Shown in pieces: positions 1 to 6,498 of a DNA stretch of 13,086 bases. Position 1 is the stretch's first letter. Each line of letters begins with the position of its first letter. The position numbers and the translations under genes are program-made. The notes beneath the pieces were generated by a model. That model ran no database searches. It saw only the letters and a program-made list of their open reading frames with translations, and had not been told where the DNA came from. The DNA comes from CAYXVB01 sp964467785 (lineage in GTDB: Bacteria > Bdellovibrionota > UBA1018). The stretch spans positions 1 to 13,086 of the forward strand of contig CAYXVB010000105.1 of NCBI GenBank assembly GCA_964467785.1, written 5' to 3'.

Positions 1-21
1 TTTCATTGAGTTGGGGCGCGG

Positions 22-1104
22 TTGGATGTTCGAGCGGATCCGGAATTTCCGGGGCGTGACTGGAAGTCGGGCTTTCTCTGGGCCAAGCGCGAAGTGGGCT
101 CCGGGCGGAGCTCCGTGGATCGGCTTTCGCCCGCCGAGAAGTATGATTTGCTGGTCGGCGACGCCCAGTACACCTTGACTCGGACGATGTGGAGCGAAGG
201 GGCGCGCTACCAGGACCACGACGGAAGGGTCGAGCCCTGGATGGGCATTTGCGAAGGTTGGGCGGCCGCTGCGATCGCCGTTCCGCGCCCGCGCCATACC
301 GTCACGGTGATCGCCGCCGACGGCAGGACCCGTATTCCGTTCACGCCGGATGACCTCAAGGCACTGACTTCTTTGCTCTGGTCGCGCGGAGAGGTGGAAA
401 AGGTACTGATCGGCGGCCGTTGCAACGACCGGAATCCTAGAAGGGATCCGACGGGGCGACCAGTGAACGCGGATTGCCAGGATACCAATCCGGCCACCTG
501 GCATCTGGCGGTGGTTCATCGCATTGGAGCGGCCCATCAGGGGCTCGTGATGGATGCCAATTTCAATTATGAGGTTTGGAATCATCCGATCTATTCCTAT
601 ATCTACCAGTATTATAATCCGGCCACCGGCGCGGAGACCGCTCGCCTTGCCGACGCGATCGCGACTCGCGCGTCTTGGACGCAGGATCCATACTCCCGTT
701 TCCGCTCGCCCCGTAGCGTGTCGATCGTGGGAGTGAAGATGACGGTCAACTTTGTCAGCGAGACCCAGGCGTCCGAAGCCAAACACGACGATCCGAGCCG
801 GGATTTCCATCAGAGTGCGACCTATGTCTATGATCTGGAGCTGGATGCGGCGGGCAGGATTGTTGGAGGCGAATGGCGCGGCAATGTCCATCCGGATTTT
901 CTTTGGGCGACCGTGCCGGGCAGAACGGCCCGCTCTCAGGGGGACCTTTATTTGGATGGAGCCGGAGATCGTTCTCGTTGGGATGGGATGAACGAAGTGC
1001 CTGCCGCATGGCGTCAGGTCGCTCCCTCCACCTCGAAATTGGGTCAACCGCTTGAGCGCGTTGTGTCAGCGTTGCTCGTCCTTTCGCGTCTTGGGTCGAA
1101 CTGA
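22..1104 (+). CDS. Transglutaminase-elicitor family protein (GP42/Pep-13-like), 5' end uncertain
   Basis: The 360-residue product resembles the transglutaminase elicitor family (PF16683), known from the Phytophthora cell-wall protein GP42, a calcium-dependent enzyme that cross-links Gln and Lys side chains. Visible motifs are an SPAEKYDLLVGD block near residues 36-47, a catalytic-cysteine motif GICEGWAAA with Cys77, a WHLAVVHRIG block with His161 and His166, Asp178 in VMDANF, and directly after it VWNHPIYSY at about residues 185-193. That last stretch lines up with the Pep-13 core VWNQPVRGF of GP42. Cys77-His161-Asp178 is my inferred triad. The start is weak: TTG at 22 follows an in-frame TGA at 7-9, has only a GGGG at 13-16 as a possible ribosome site, and gives no signal peptide although relatives are secreted. 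The gene may be truncated, or frameshifted just outside the window. It is followed by two genes for exported proteins on the same strand. Family call fairly sure, start unsure. Confidence 0.75.
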   Translation: MDVRADPEFPGRDWKSGFLWAKREVGSGRSSVDRLSPAEKYDLLVGDAQYTLTRTMWSEGARYQDHDGRVEPWMGICEGWAAAAIAVPRPRHTVTVIAADGRTRIPFTPDDLKALTSLLWSRGEVEKVLIGGRCNDRNPRRDPTGRPVNADCQDTNPATWHLAVVHRIGAAHQGLVMDANFNYEVWNHPIYSYIYQYYNPATGAETARLADAIATRASWTQDPYSRFRSPRSVSIVGVKMTVNFVSETQASEAKHDDPSRDFHQSATYVYDLELDAAGRIVGGEWRGNVHPDFLWATVPGRTARSQGDLYLDGAGDRSRWDGMNEVPAAWRQVAPSTSKLGQPLERVVSALLVLSRLGSN

Positions 1105-1243
1105 CTATTTGTCCGGAAATAATGTCCCGCCCTCTTTTTCAAGGGGCGGCGGGCCCTCGCTATAACGGCCGCCGCGGCGTTTTGCCGCTGGCTCGTCCGA
1201 TGCAACACTGAGGAAGTGTCACGCAAGATAGGGGGGATTCAAA
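1105..1243. other. 139-base intergenic region with GC-rich dyads
   Basis: This is the largest gap in the window. It holds a GC-rich inverted repeat, CCGCCC at 1127-1132 pairing with GGGCGG at 1144-1149, with a T-run in the loop rather than after the stem, so it is not a standard intrinsic terminator. A second small dyad is ACACT (1205-1209) / AGTGT (1215-1219) with GAGGA in the loop. GGGGGGA at 1231-1236 onward is the ribosome binding site of the next gene, 6-7 bases before its ATG. The region probably carries the promoter of the next two genes. Confidence 0.5.
1137..1166 (+). promoter_or_regulatory. Weak candidate promoter for the 1244-3101 gene pair
   Basis: TATAAC at 1161-1166 matches the -10 consensus at five of six positions. 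The best hexamer upstream is TTTCAA at 1137-1142 with an 18-base spacer, which matches the -35 consensus poorly. Transcription would start near 1173 and leave a leader of about 70 bases. The TATAAC is conspicuous in GC-rich surroundings, but the call rests mainly on it. Confidence 0.25.
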
Positions 1244-1645
1244 ATGCTTCGCAATCTTTGCTTGGGTTTGGTTTTGAGTTTCGCTGTCGTACCGGCCGCC
1301 GCTCAGGCGGTGGTGGCCAATAGTCCGTCGCCTAACGAAGTCCCGCTTCCGGTGAGTGATGTCTTCGTCCCTAGCGGCTTTGATACCGGCTCCGATGTTT
1401 ATGTCGTGTTGAACGGCTACTTCCCGAATACTTGTTATGCTTTCAAGGATTCCCAGATCAATCATCTGAGCGTCAATGAGCATGAAATCCGCTCCATGGC
1501 GCTGGTCAAGCCGGGAATGTGCCTCATGATGCTGGTGCCTTACAGCCAGGAAGTCGAGCTGGGTCGTTTTGATCGCGGCGACCATACTCTGCGCTTCATG
1601 AACGGTGATGGCACTTTCATCGAGAAGCATCTGAAAGTGGAGTGA
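1244..1645 (+). CDS. Small secreted protein of unknown function (two mature Cys)
   Basis: The 133-residue product begins with a clear Sec signal peptide: MLRN, a hydrophobic stretch LCLGLVLSFAVV, and a likely AQA cleavage site near residue 21. The mature part of about 110 residues has no domain I can name with confidence. It contains a VFVPSGFDTGSDVYVVLNG block, then FPNTCYAF and KPGMCLMMLV with the only two mature cysteines, which could form a disulfide, and ends in a strand-rich stretch. The pattern suggests a small beta-sandwich. I have a loose recollection of similar small exported proteins with an xVFVPxGFD...PNTCY pattern in Bdellovibrio-like bacteria, which I cannot verify here. The ATG is well supported by GGGGGGA just upstream. 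The peptidase gene begins 22 bases after its stop with its own ribosome site, so the two are probably co-transcribed. By hand count, two 60-base lines inside the gene are near 47% GC, lower than most of the window. Confidence 0.8.
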   Translation: MLRNLCLGLVLSFAVVPAAAQAVVANSPSPNEVPLPVSDVFVPSGFDTGSDVYVVLNGYFPNTCYAFKDSQINHLSVNEHEIRSMALVKPGMCLMMLVPYSQEVELGRFDRGDHTLRFMNGDGTFIEKHLKVE

Positions 1646-1667
1646 GTCCGCGAAGGAGAAGCGTGCC

Positions 1668-3101
1668 ATGTGGACTCTGCATGCGGCGCTGGGAATTGGG
1701 TTTTTATGCCTGATTGGGCCTGATGCCCGCGCGGGAGATCTTCAAAGTTTTCGCTGGATCGCGCCAGCGCCACATGCGTATCCGCGCACGCCTTTCCGAA
1801 TGCCCACGACGGACACCTCCACCGCCGCGCCGGCCACGCTCTCGGAATCGATCCGAGTCGGAGACGAGTGGGTGAGCCGCTCCTCGCAACGGATCGGACC
1901 GGCCCGCATCCGCGGAAGCTGGAGCAAAACGGTAACGCTCTCGCTCGGCTCCGCGCCGGACGGGACCGCGCTCAGTCGCACGCTTTATTCGGCGGGCGAG
2001 TTCGCGAGCGCGGTACCGCCGGGGGTCGAGCAGGCGGTTTTGCGTTTGGAGCTTCGAAAAAATCAAGCCGAGCGCCGGCTCCAGGCGCTGGCGCCCGGTT
2101 ATGCGCGGGCTTCCCTTGTGTACCCTTGGCGCATGGAGATCGATCCGGCGCGCTGGGAGCCGCGTTGGTTGATCGAGTACGTCGACGAGGCCGAAACCGG
2201 CGTCTGGCGCGCGGTGCTCGGCGCGGACCTCCGATTGGTCTCCCATCAAAAAGTGAGCGAAGGGCTGGCCGACGGCCAGGGCTCCGCCTTTCCGCTCGGA
2301 CCGCTGGTCAGCTCGATCTCGAGCGTCCCGCTCGCGGGCCTGAGCGGGGACGGCACGCTGAGCGGCCCGCAGCTTTCGATCATCACGGGCATCGAGCCGC
2401 GCGCGTTCGCGAGTAATTTGTTTTTTCAATTTCCGCTGACGGATCCGCGCTTCGATGAGGTGCAGGCATACTTTTACATCGATCAAGCGCAGCGTTTTTT
2501 TCGCGAAGTGCTCGGCGCTCCGTTGACTTCCGCGCTGACGGCTAAGGTCAATACCGGCGGTACCAAGAGCAACGCCGCGTTTTATTACGGCCGTCGGATC
2601 TTTCTGGGCCAAGGCGACGGCGTGACCTATCAGGGTCTCGTGCGCGACCCATCCGTGGTCTATCATGAGGCCGCGCACGCGCTCATCGATCAGCTCGCTG
2701 GCTTGCCGAGTCAGGGCGAAGGGGGCTCGCTCAACGAAGCGTTCGCCGATTTCTTTGCCGCCGCCATGCTCGACAATCCCAACATCGGCGAGGCGTCCTA
2801 CAAACAGGGCCCGTATCGCCGCACTTTGCTCAATCGGTTGCGGGCGCCGGCCGATCTGAGCGGTAATCTTTACGGGGACAGTCTTGTTGTCTCCGGCACG
2901 CTCTGGGATTTGCGGCGATCTTTGGGCACGGCCAAGTCCCTGCGCCTGGCCATGGGCATCCTGGCACGGCTTGGCGAGGGCTCGAAACTTTCGGATTTCG
3001 CGCCCGCGCTCTCGCAGATCACCCAGCTGGGCTTGACTGCCTCCGAGGATCGCCAGGCGGTGAGTGCGGTGATGGCGGAGCGAGGTTGGCCCTGGAAGTG
3101 A
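1668..3101 (+). CDS. Secreted thermolysin-like (gluzincin) metallopeptidase
   Basis: The 477-residue product is a putative exported zinc peptidase. A signal peptide (MWTLHAALGIGFLCLIG, likely cut after ARA near residue 22) precedes a propeptide-like region with a PepSY-like stretch around 165-200. The catalytic helix carries HEAAH at residues 333-337 and the third zinc ligand is Glu357 in NEAFADFFAA. The 20-residue spacing from the second His to this Glu equals that of thermolysin (His146 to Glu166). The C-terminal LWDLR block (412-416) recalls M4/M36-like bacterial peptidases. No histidine occurs anywhere after HEAAH, so the transition-state His (His231 of thermolysin) has no obvious counterpart. 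Activity may be altered or use another residue. The ATG at 1668 has AAGGAG at 1653-1658 as ribosome site. The gene follows the small secreted protein gene by 22 bases, and its TGA directly abuts the stop of the convergent TPR gene. Peptidase clan confident, exact family not. Confidence 0.82.
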   Translation: MWTLHAALGIGFLCLIGPDARAGDLQSFRWIAPAPHAYPRTPFRMPTTDTSTAAPATLSESIRVGDEWVSRSSQRIGPARIRGSWSKTVTLSLGSAPDGTALSRTLYSAGEFASAVPPGVEQAVLRLELRKNQAERRLQALAPGYARASLVYPWRMEIDPARWEPRWLIEYVDEAETGVWRAVLGADLRLVSHQKVSEGLADGQGSAFPLGPLVSSISSVPLAGLSGDGTLSGPQLSIITGIEPRAFASNLFFQFPLTDPRFDEVQAYFYIDQAQRFFREVLGAPLTSALTAKVNTGGTKSNAAFYYGRRIFLGQGDGVTYQGLVRDPSVVYHEAAHALIDQLAGLPSQGEGGSLNEAFADFFAAAMLDNPNIGEASYKQGPYRRTLLNRLRAPADLSGNLYGDSLVVSGTLWDLRRSLGTAKSLRLAMGILARLGEGSKLSDFAPALSQITQLGLTASEDRQAVSAVMAERGWPWK

Positions 3102-4799
3102 TTAGAGGGACCAGCCGACCCCGACGCCCGCGGTGGTGCGGGAGTAGCTGACTTCGTACCAGCTTGAGGTGTTCCATGTGTAAGTCACATCGCCGATGAG
3201 CGACCAGCCCGGGCTGAGCTGGTAGACATGATTGACGTGGAACTGGAGCGTGCCGTCGGAGCGGTCGCTCTCGTAAAATCTCGTGCCCGTCAACTCGAGC
3301 GACGCATTCAGCGTGTGCTGGCGATTGAAGCGAATCTGGTCGCCGGCTCCTAGGGTGATCGCGCCGTAGCGCCCCGGATCCTTCCGGGCATTGTACCAGT
3401 CGGCGATGAACCAGGCCGAGGGATTGAGCCAGCCCATGCCGTTGTCCATCTGCGCGGAGAGCCTCAGTTGATGGAGATCGCCGGAGTAGTTTTCCGGGCT
3501 CGGCAGAAAGCGCGGGGGTGGCTGGAGCCCGCTCCAGTAATTGCTGTAATAGGGGTTGCCGCCGTAGCCGCTGGCCTTGTAGTCCGTGTGCCGGAGCAGG
3601 AAGTGCGCGCGGAGCTGGATATCGTCCGAGAGCGGGGACGCGTAGTTCACGCCGACCGTGGGGATCATCGAGAATTCGCGATCAAAAAAATCGTAGCCCC
3701 AGGTGCCCGTGCTGTCCTGGCTGTATTGGATCGTGCGCTCGAGCGAGAGCCACGCGCCAAAGCGGTTGCGGGCGAGCGGATGCCAGTTCCAGTTCACGCT
3801 CGGGGCCACCGTCAGGAACTGGTAAGGCAGCGCGGCCTGCGCGGTGTTGATGTTGGTCGAGCCGCGCAGCGCGTAGACGAACTGGCTCGCCTTCATGGGC
3901 GAAGTGATGTAGCCAAAGCCCGCTGCCGCGCGCGCCGCGATGGATTGAGTGGGCGAGGAGGCGAGCGGGCCAGTGACGGGCTGAAGCCCGACGTTGCTGT
4001 CATACATCGGGATCAGGGCGACGTTGGCGAAGAATCGACCGCGGTCAAAAGGCGCGAGCATGCGGTCGGCAGCCTGGCGCAGCCCCGGCGTCGCGGCGGT
4101 ATCCTTGATGGCCACGACCTGTTCGCGCGCCTGGGCGAGCAGGTCGGCTCCTTTTTGTGGGTTACCTAGCCGGAACTGGATCAGGCCGAGATAAAAAGTG
4201 CCCGACATCTGAAGCTCGGGCTCCTTGTCGAGCGAGGCCGTCTTGAAATGGTTCTCGGCGCTCTCGAGATCCTCGGCCTCGTAGTCCATCAGGCCGAGAA
4301 AGAAGTGGCTCGCCCCGGTGTTGAACTTGCGTTCGAGCGATTTCTGGAAGAATGACCGCGCTTCGTCGGTGTTTTTTTGACGATGCTGGAGCACGCCCAG
4401 CTCGAACTGATAGGGCGCGGAATCATTTTCGCCTCGCAGCTGCACGAGGCGCTGGTAGAGGCCGATCGCGCTGAGGTCATCGGCCGGGGTTCCTTTGCCT
4501 TTGAGGATCAGCGCCTTGAGCTCAAGCGCTTCATAGTGATTGGGATCCCCCTGGAGCGCGCGATCGAGGAGTTGGACGGCGTCGTCGCTCTTTTGTTTGC
4601 TGAAGGCGATCAGCGCCTCGGAATAAAGGGCCTCGGCCGCGAGATCCGCATGAGCCACCTCGGCATGAGCTGGGGTGGGCTCGACGCCCGACGCGAAGGC
4701 CAAAGCGACGGCCAGCGTGAGGACTATCGGGGCGGTGGAGGCGGTGACAAGCACGTCGGTCAGTTCCCGAGCTTTGCGGACTTCCTTTGCGATGCGCAT
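3102..4799 (-). CDS. TPR-repeat protein with C-terminal outer-membrane beta-barrel
   Basis: The 565-residue product has a signal sequence with an unusually long n-region of about 20 residues, a hydrophobic core APIVLTLAVALAFASG, and a likely cut after AHA near residue 46. Residues 57-232 form helical TPR-like repeats, with units such as AEALYSEALIAFSKQKSDDA and SHFFLGLMDYEAEDLESAEN. From about 255 to the end the sequence alternates polar and aromatic residues with many Tyr, Trp and Asn, like an outer-membrane beta-barrel, and ends VGVGWSL. The TPR-then-barrel layout resembles Slam/DUF560-type surface proteins, but I cannot assign a substrate. It could also be an uncharacterised export or scaffold porin. 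A GTG inside the long n-region would give a shorter, more normal signal peptide and is a possible true start. No ribosome site precedes the ATG at 4799, and a candidate -10 lies six bases upstream, suggesting a leaderless message. It is divergent from the FecR gene. Confidence 0.75.
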   Translation of the reverse strand: MRIAKEVRKARELTDVLVTASTAPIVLTLAVALAFASGVEPTPAHAEVAHADLAAEALYSEALIAFSKQKSDDAVQLLDRALQGDPNHYEALELKALILKGKGTPADDLSAIGLYQRLVQLRGENDSAPYQFELGVLQHRQKNTDEARSFFQKSLERKFNTGASHFFLGLMDYEAEDLESAENHFKTASLDKEPELQMSGTFYLGLIQFRLGNPQKGADLLAQAREQVVAIKDTAATPGLRQAADRMLAPFDRGRFFANVALIPMYDSNVGLQPVTGPLASSPTQSIAARAAAGFGYITSPMKASQFVYALRGSTNINTAQAALPYQFLTVAPSVNWNWHPLARNRFGAWLSLERTIQYSQDSTGTWGYDFFDREFSMIPTVGVNYASPLSDDIQLRAHFLLRHTDYKASGYGGNPYYSNYWSGLQPPPRFLPSPENYSGDLHQLRLSAQMDNGMGWLNPSAWFIADWYNARKDPGRYGAITLGAGDQIRFNRQHTLNASLELTGTRFYESDRSDGTLQFHVNHVYQLSPGWSLIGDVTYTWNTSSWYEVSYSRTTAGVGVGWSL

Positions 4800-4815
4800 G
4801 AGATGAGTCTAACAT
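4787..4815 (+). promoter_or_regulatory. Candidate promoter of the FecR-esterase operon
   Basis: TTGCGA (4787-4792), a 17-base spacer and TAACAT (4810-4815) each match the sigma-70 hexamers at four of six positions. Transcription would start near 4822, giving a leader of about 29 bases. This is consistent with ATG 4851 as the FecR start rather than the in-frame ATGs at 4803 and 4818. Its -35 lies inside the first codons of the divergent gene, and its -10 overlaps that gene's -10. Confidence 0.35.
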
Positions 4816-4833
4816 TGATGGTACAGCTGGCAA
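4806..4833 (-). promoter_or_regulatory. Candidate promoter of the TPR-barrel gene, leaderless start
   Basis: Read on the minus strand, TTGCCA (4828-4833) matches five of six -35 bases. After a 16-base spacer, TAGACT (4806-4811) matches four of six -10 bases. Six bases separate the -10 from the ATG at 4799, so transcription would begin at or next to the start codon. This fits the absence of a ribosome site. It overlaps the opposing FecR promoter candidate. Confidence 0.35.
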
Positions 4834-4850
4834 AAGAAAGGGTGTCGCTT

Positions 4851-5822
4851 ATGACGTTCGGAATCCTATCGCGCTGGTCGACTCTCGCGCTGCTCTTCAC
4901 TTCGGGCGCGTTTGCCGCGCCCGCGGCTCCAGGGCGCACGCCCGCTGGCGAGGTGGTGAGCATCAACGGCGTGGTCTTCGTCCGCGAGGACGGAGCGGCA
5001 TCGGCCTCCGCCATCCGCCACGTCAAGGCGGGTGACGTGCTCTTTGCCGGCGACGTCGTCAACACCTCGAGCACCGGCTCGGCCAAGCTGCTGCTCAAGG
5101 ACAAGACGGTCGTCGACCTCGGACCTTCCGCGCTGCTCAAGCTCAATCGGTTCGCCGCCAACGGCGGTAGCGATCGCGAGGTCGACGTGAGCATGGCTTA
5201 TGGCAGCATCCGAGCCGCCGTTTCGCAAAAGCTGCAGGGCCGGGGCAAGATTTTTGTCCGCACTTCCGTGACCACCATGGGCGTACGCGGCACCGAGTTC
5301 GTGGTGGACTCGACCCCGCCGAGCGGAAGCGATCTCGATCGGGCCATCCTCAATCTCAAACACAAGGATCTCGTGCCGCCCTCGGCCGCGGGCGCGTCCG
5401 CCGGCACGCGGACTTCGATCACAGTGCTCCAAGGTGAAGTCGAGGCGCGGCAGCGCCTGGCCGATCAGAAGCAGGCCGCGAGCCAGGCGGTGAGTCTCCG
5501 GGCCGGCAAGCAGTTAGTGGCGCGCGAGGGCGACAAGGCTCCTGCGGCGTCCGTCGCGCTCAGTCCGCAGCAGTTGGCCGCGATTTCCAGTCAGGCGCGC
5601 TTCAAGGACAAGACCTTTCTCAAGGCCGTGGCTTTCGATTCGGTCGAGGGCGCGGGCGAAGCCACCAAAAAGCTCATCGCCTCGGCGATGGCAGGGGCCG
5701 CGCTCCCTGACGTACCGTTGGAAGCCATGGGCTTCGGCGGGGTTTTTGGCCCCGTGGACGCGACCCGCGCACCCACGTTCAATCCTTATGTCGGGATCCA
5801 AAAGTATCCTCCGCCTCGTTGA
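4851..5822 (+). CDS. Exported FecR-domain protein
   Basis: The 323-residue product has a Sec signal peptide (residues 1-23, MTFGILSRW then a hydrophobic core ending AFAA). A FecR domain spans about residues 34-155: GEVVSINGVVFVRE, HVKAGDVLFAGDVV, the SGSAKLLLKDKTVVDLGP-like strand pair, MAYGSIRAAV, and the hallmark TTMGVRGTEFVVDS near 141-154. A second beta-rich stretch TSITVLQGEVEARQ follows at about 188-201, then an Ala/Gln-rich tail without recognisable domain. There is no transmembrane anti-sigma segment and no sigma factor or TonB receptor nearby. It is therefore more like the periplasmic FecR proteins of unknown function than the iron-dicitrate regulator. I chose ATG 4851 over the in-frame ATGs at 4803 and 4818 because AAAGGG at 4837-4842 precedes it at 8 bases and it gives a standard signal peptide. 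It is divergent from the TPR-barrel gene and 25 bases ahead of the next gene. Confidence 0.83.
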   Translation: MTFGILSRWSTLALLFTSGAFAAPAAPGRTPAGEVVSINGVVFVREDGAASASAIRHVKAGDVLFAGDVVNTSSTGSAKLLLKDKTVVDLGPSALLKLNRFAANGGSDREVDVSMAYGSIRAAVSQKLQGRGKIFVRTSVTTMGVRGTEFVVDSTPPSGSDLDRAILNLKHKDLVPPSAAGASAGTRTSITVLQGEVEARQRLADQKQAASQAVSLRAGKQLVAREGDKAPAASVALSPQQLAAISSQARFKDKTFLKAVAFDSVEGAGEATKKLIASAMAGAALPDVPLEAMGFGGVFGPVDATRAPTFNPYVGIQKYPPPR

Positions 5823-5847
5823 ACGTTGAAAAGGGAGCATCCAGTCG

Positions 5848-6498
5848 ATGGAAGATATGGAACTTGATTTTGCCCAGGGCCTGGATCGGGTCGAACAGGT
5901 GATCCAAAGCGCGCAAAAGCGCTTTGTCAATCTCCTGAGCGAGTTTGCGAGCGAAGGACTGGACGCGGACGAAGTGCTCCGCCGCGAGCGCCATGTCCGC
6001 TATCTCTCGGTGCAGTACCACCTGATGCGCGAGATTCAGCGGCGGACCTTCCGCATCGCCGCCCATCCGGAGCTCAGTCTCCGCCGTGACCTTCGGGATT
6101 TTCTCGTGGCCAAGGCCGGTGCGGAGGAGTTTCGATTTCAGGAGGAGGCCGACGGGGTGATCGGCCGAGGCGGGAGCCTGGTGCCCGCGCCTTTGGACGT
6201 GCAGCTCTGGCACGCGTATTTTGACTTGCAGGCGGAAGCCCGCCCCTTTCTCTGGCTCGGCGCCTGTTGCGTCCTCGAGCGGATCGAAAACGAAGGGGTT
6301 CAGGAGTTTCGCGCGATGTTCGGAGAGTTGCCGTTTCACTCGGCATATTTCAAGCGCGCGGGGCGGTCGCTGTTTCAATTCTTGGGCAAGATCCAATTTG
6401 ATGCGCATCAGTATCAGGACCTTGAGGAGGGCGCGATTCACGCCGCGACTATGTACCTTCGGATGTTGCATTGGGCTTTGCATGGAATCGCCGTTTGA
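5848..6498 (+). CDS. Haem-oxygenase-like (TenA/CADD-type) putative di-iron protein
   Basis: The 216-residue, all-helical, apparently cytosolic product resembles the haem-oxygenase-like superfamily called iron-containing redox enzymes (PF14518-type), which includes CADD-like di-iron oxidases. Candidate metal ligands are Glu93/Glu94 or Glu99 on one helix, Glu144 in LGACCVLERI on another, and His187-x3-Asp191-x2-Glu194 in AHQYQDLEEG near the C-terminus. In characterised members the last position is usually His, so Glu194 would be a variation; His198 lies four further on. WHAYFDLQAEARPFLWLG (121-138) is typical of the central helix pair. The substrate cannot be read from sequence. GGGAG at 5833-5837 lies 10 bases before the ATG. 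The 3' end overlaps the esterase gene by 17 bases, implying translational coupling and possibly a shared pathway. Fold assignment is moderate and metal use is inferred. Confidence 0.6.
   Translation: MEDMELDFAQGLDRVEQVIQSAQKRFVNLLSEFASEGLDADEVLRRERHVRYLSVQYHLMREIQRRTFRIAAHPELSLRRDLRDFLVAKAGAEEFRFQEEADGVIGRGGSLVPAPLDVQLWHAYFDLQAEARPFLWLGACCVLERIENEGVQEFRAMFGELPFHSAYFKRAGRSLFQFLGKIQFDAHQYQDLEEGAIHAATMYLRMLHWALHGIAV

Noticed and set aside
1126..1153. GC-rich inverted repeat after the transglutaminase gene as an intrinsic terminator
   Set aside because: The T-run is in the loop, not after the stem, and the following bases are GC-rich; a real hairpin is possible but not a standard terminator.
1704..2678. 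Long open frame (324 codons) on the minus strand
   Set aside because: It lies antisense to the metallopeptidase gene, is dominated by Arg and Ala as expected of a GC-rich shadow frame, and shows no domain.
4377..4850. In-frame extension of the FecR gene upstream of 4851
   Set aside because: It runs antisense through the TPR-barrel gene; the signal peptide and ribosome site both point to ATG 4851.
6221..6481. In-frame extension of the esterase upstream of 6482
   Set aside because: It lies inside the haem-oxygenase-like gene in another frame and has no recognisable fold content.
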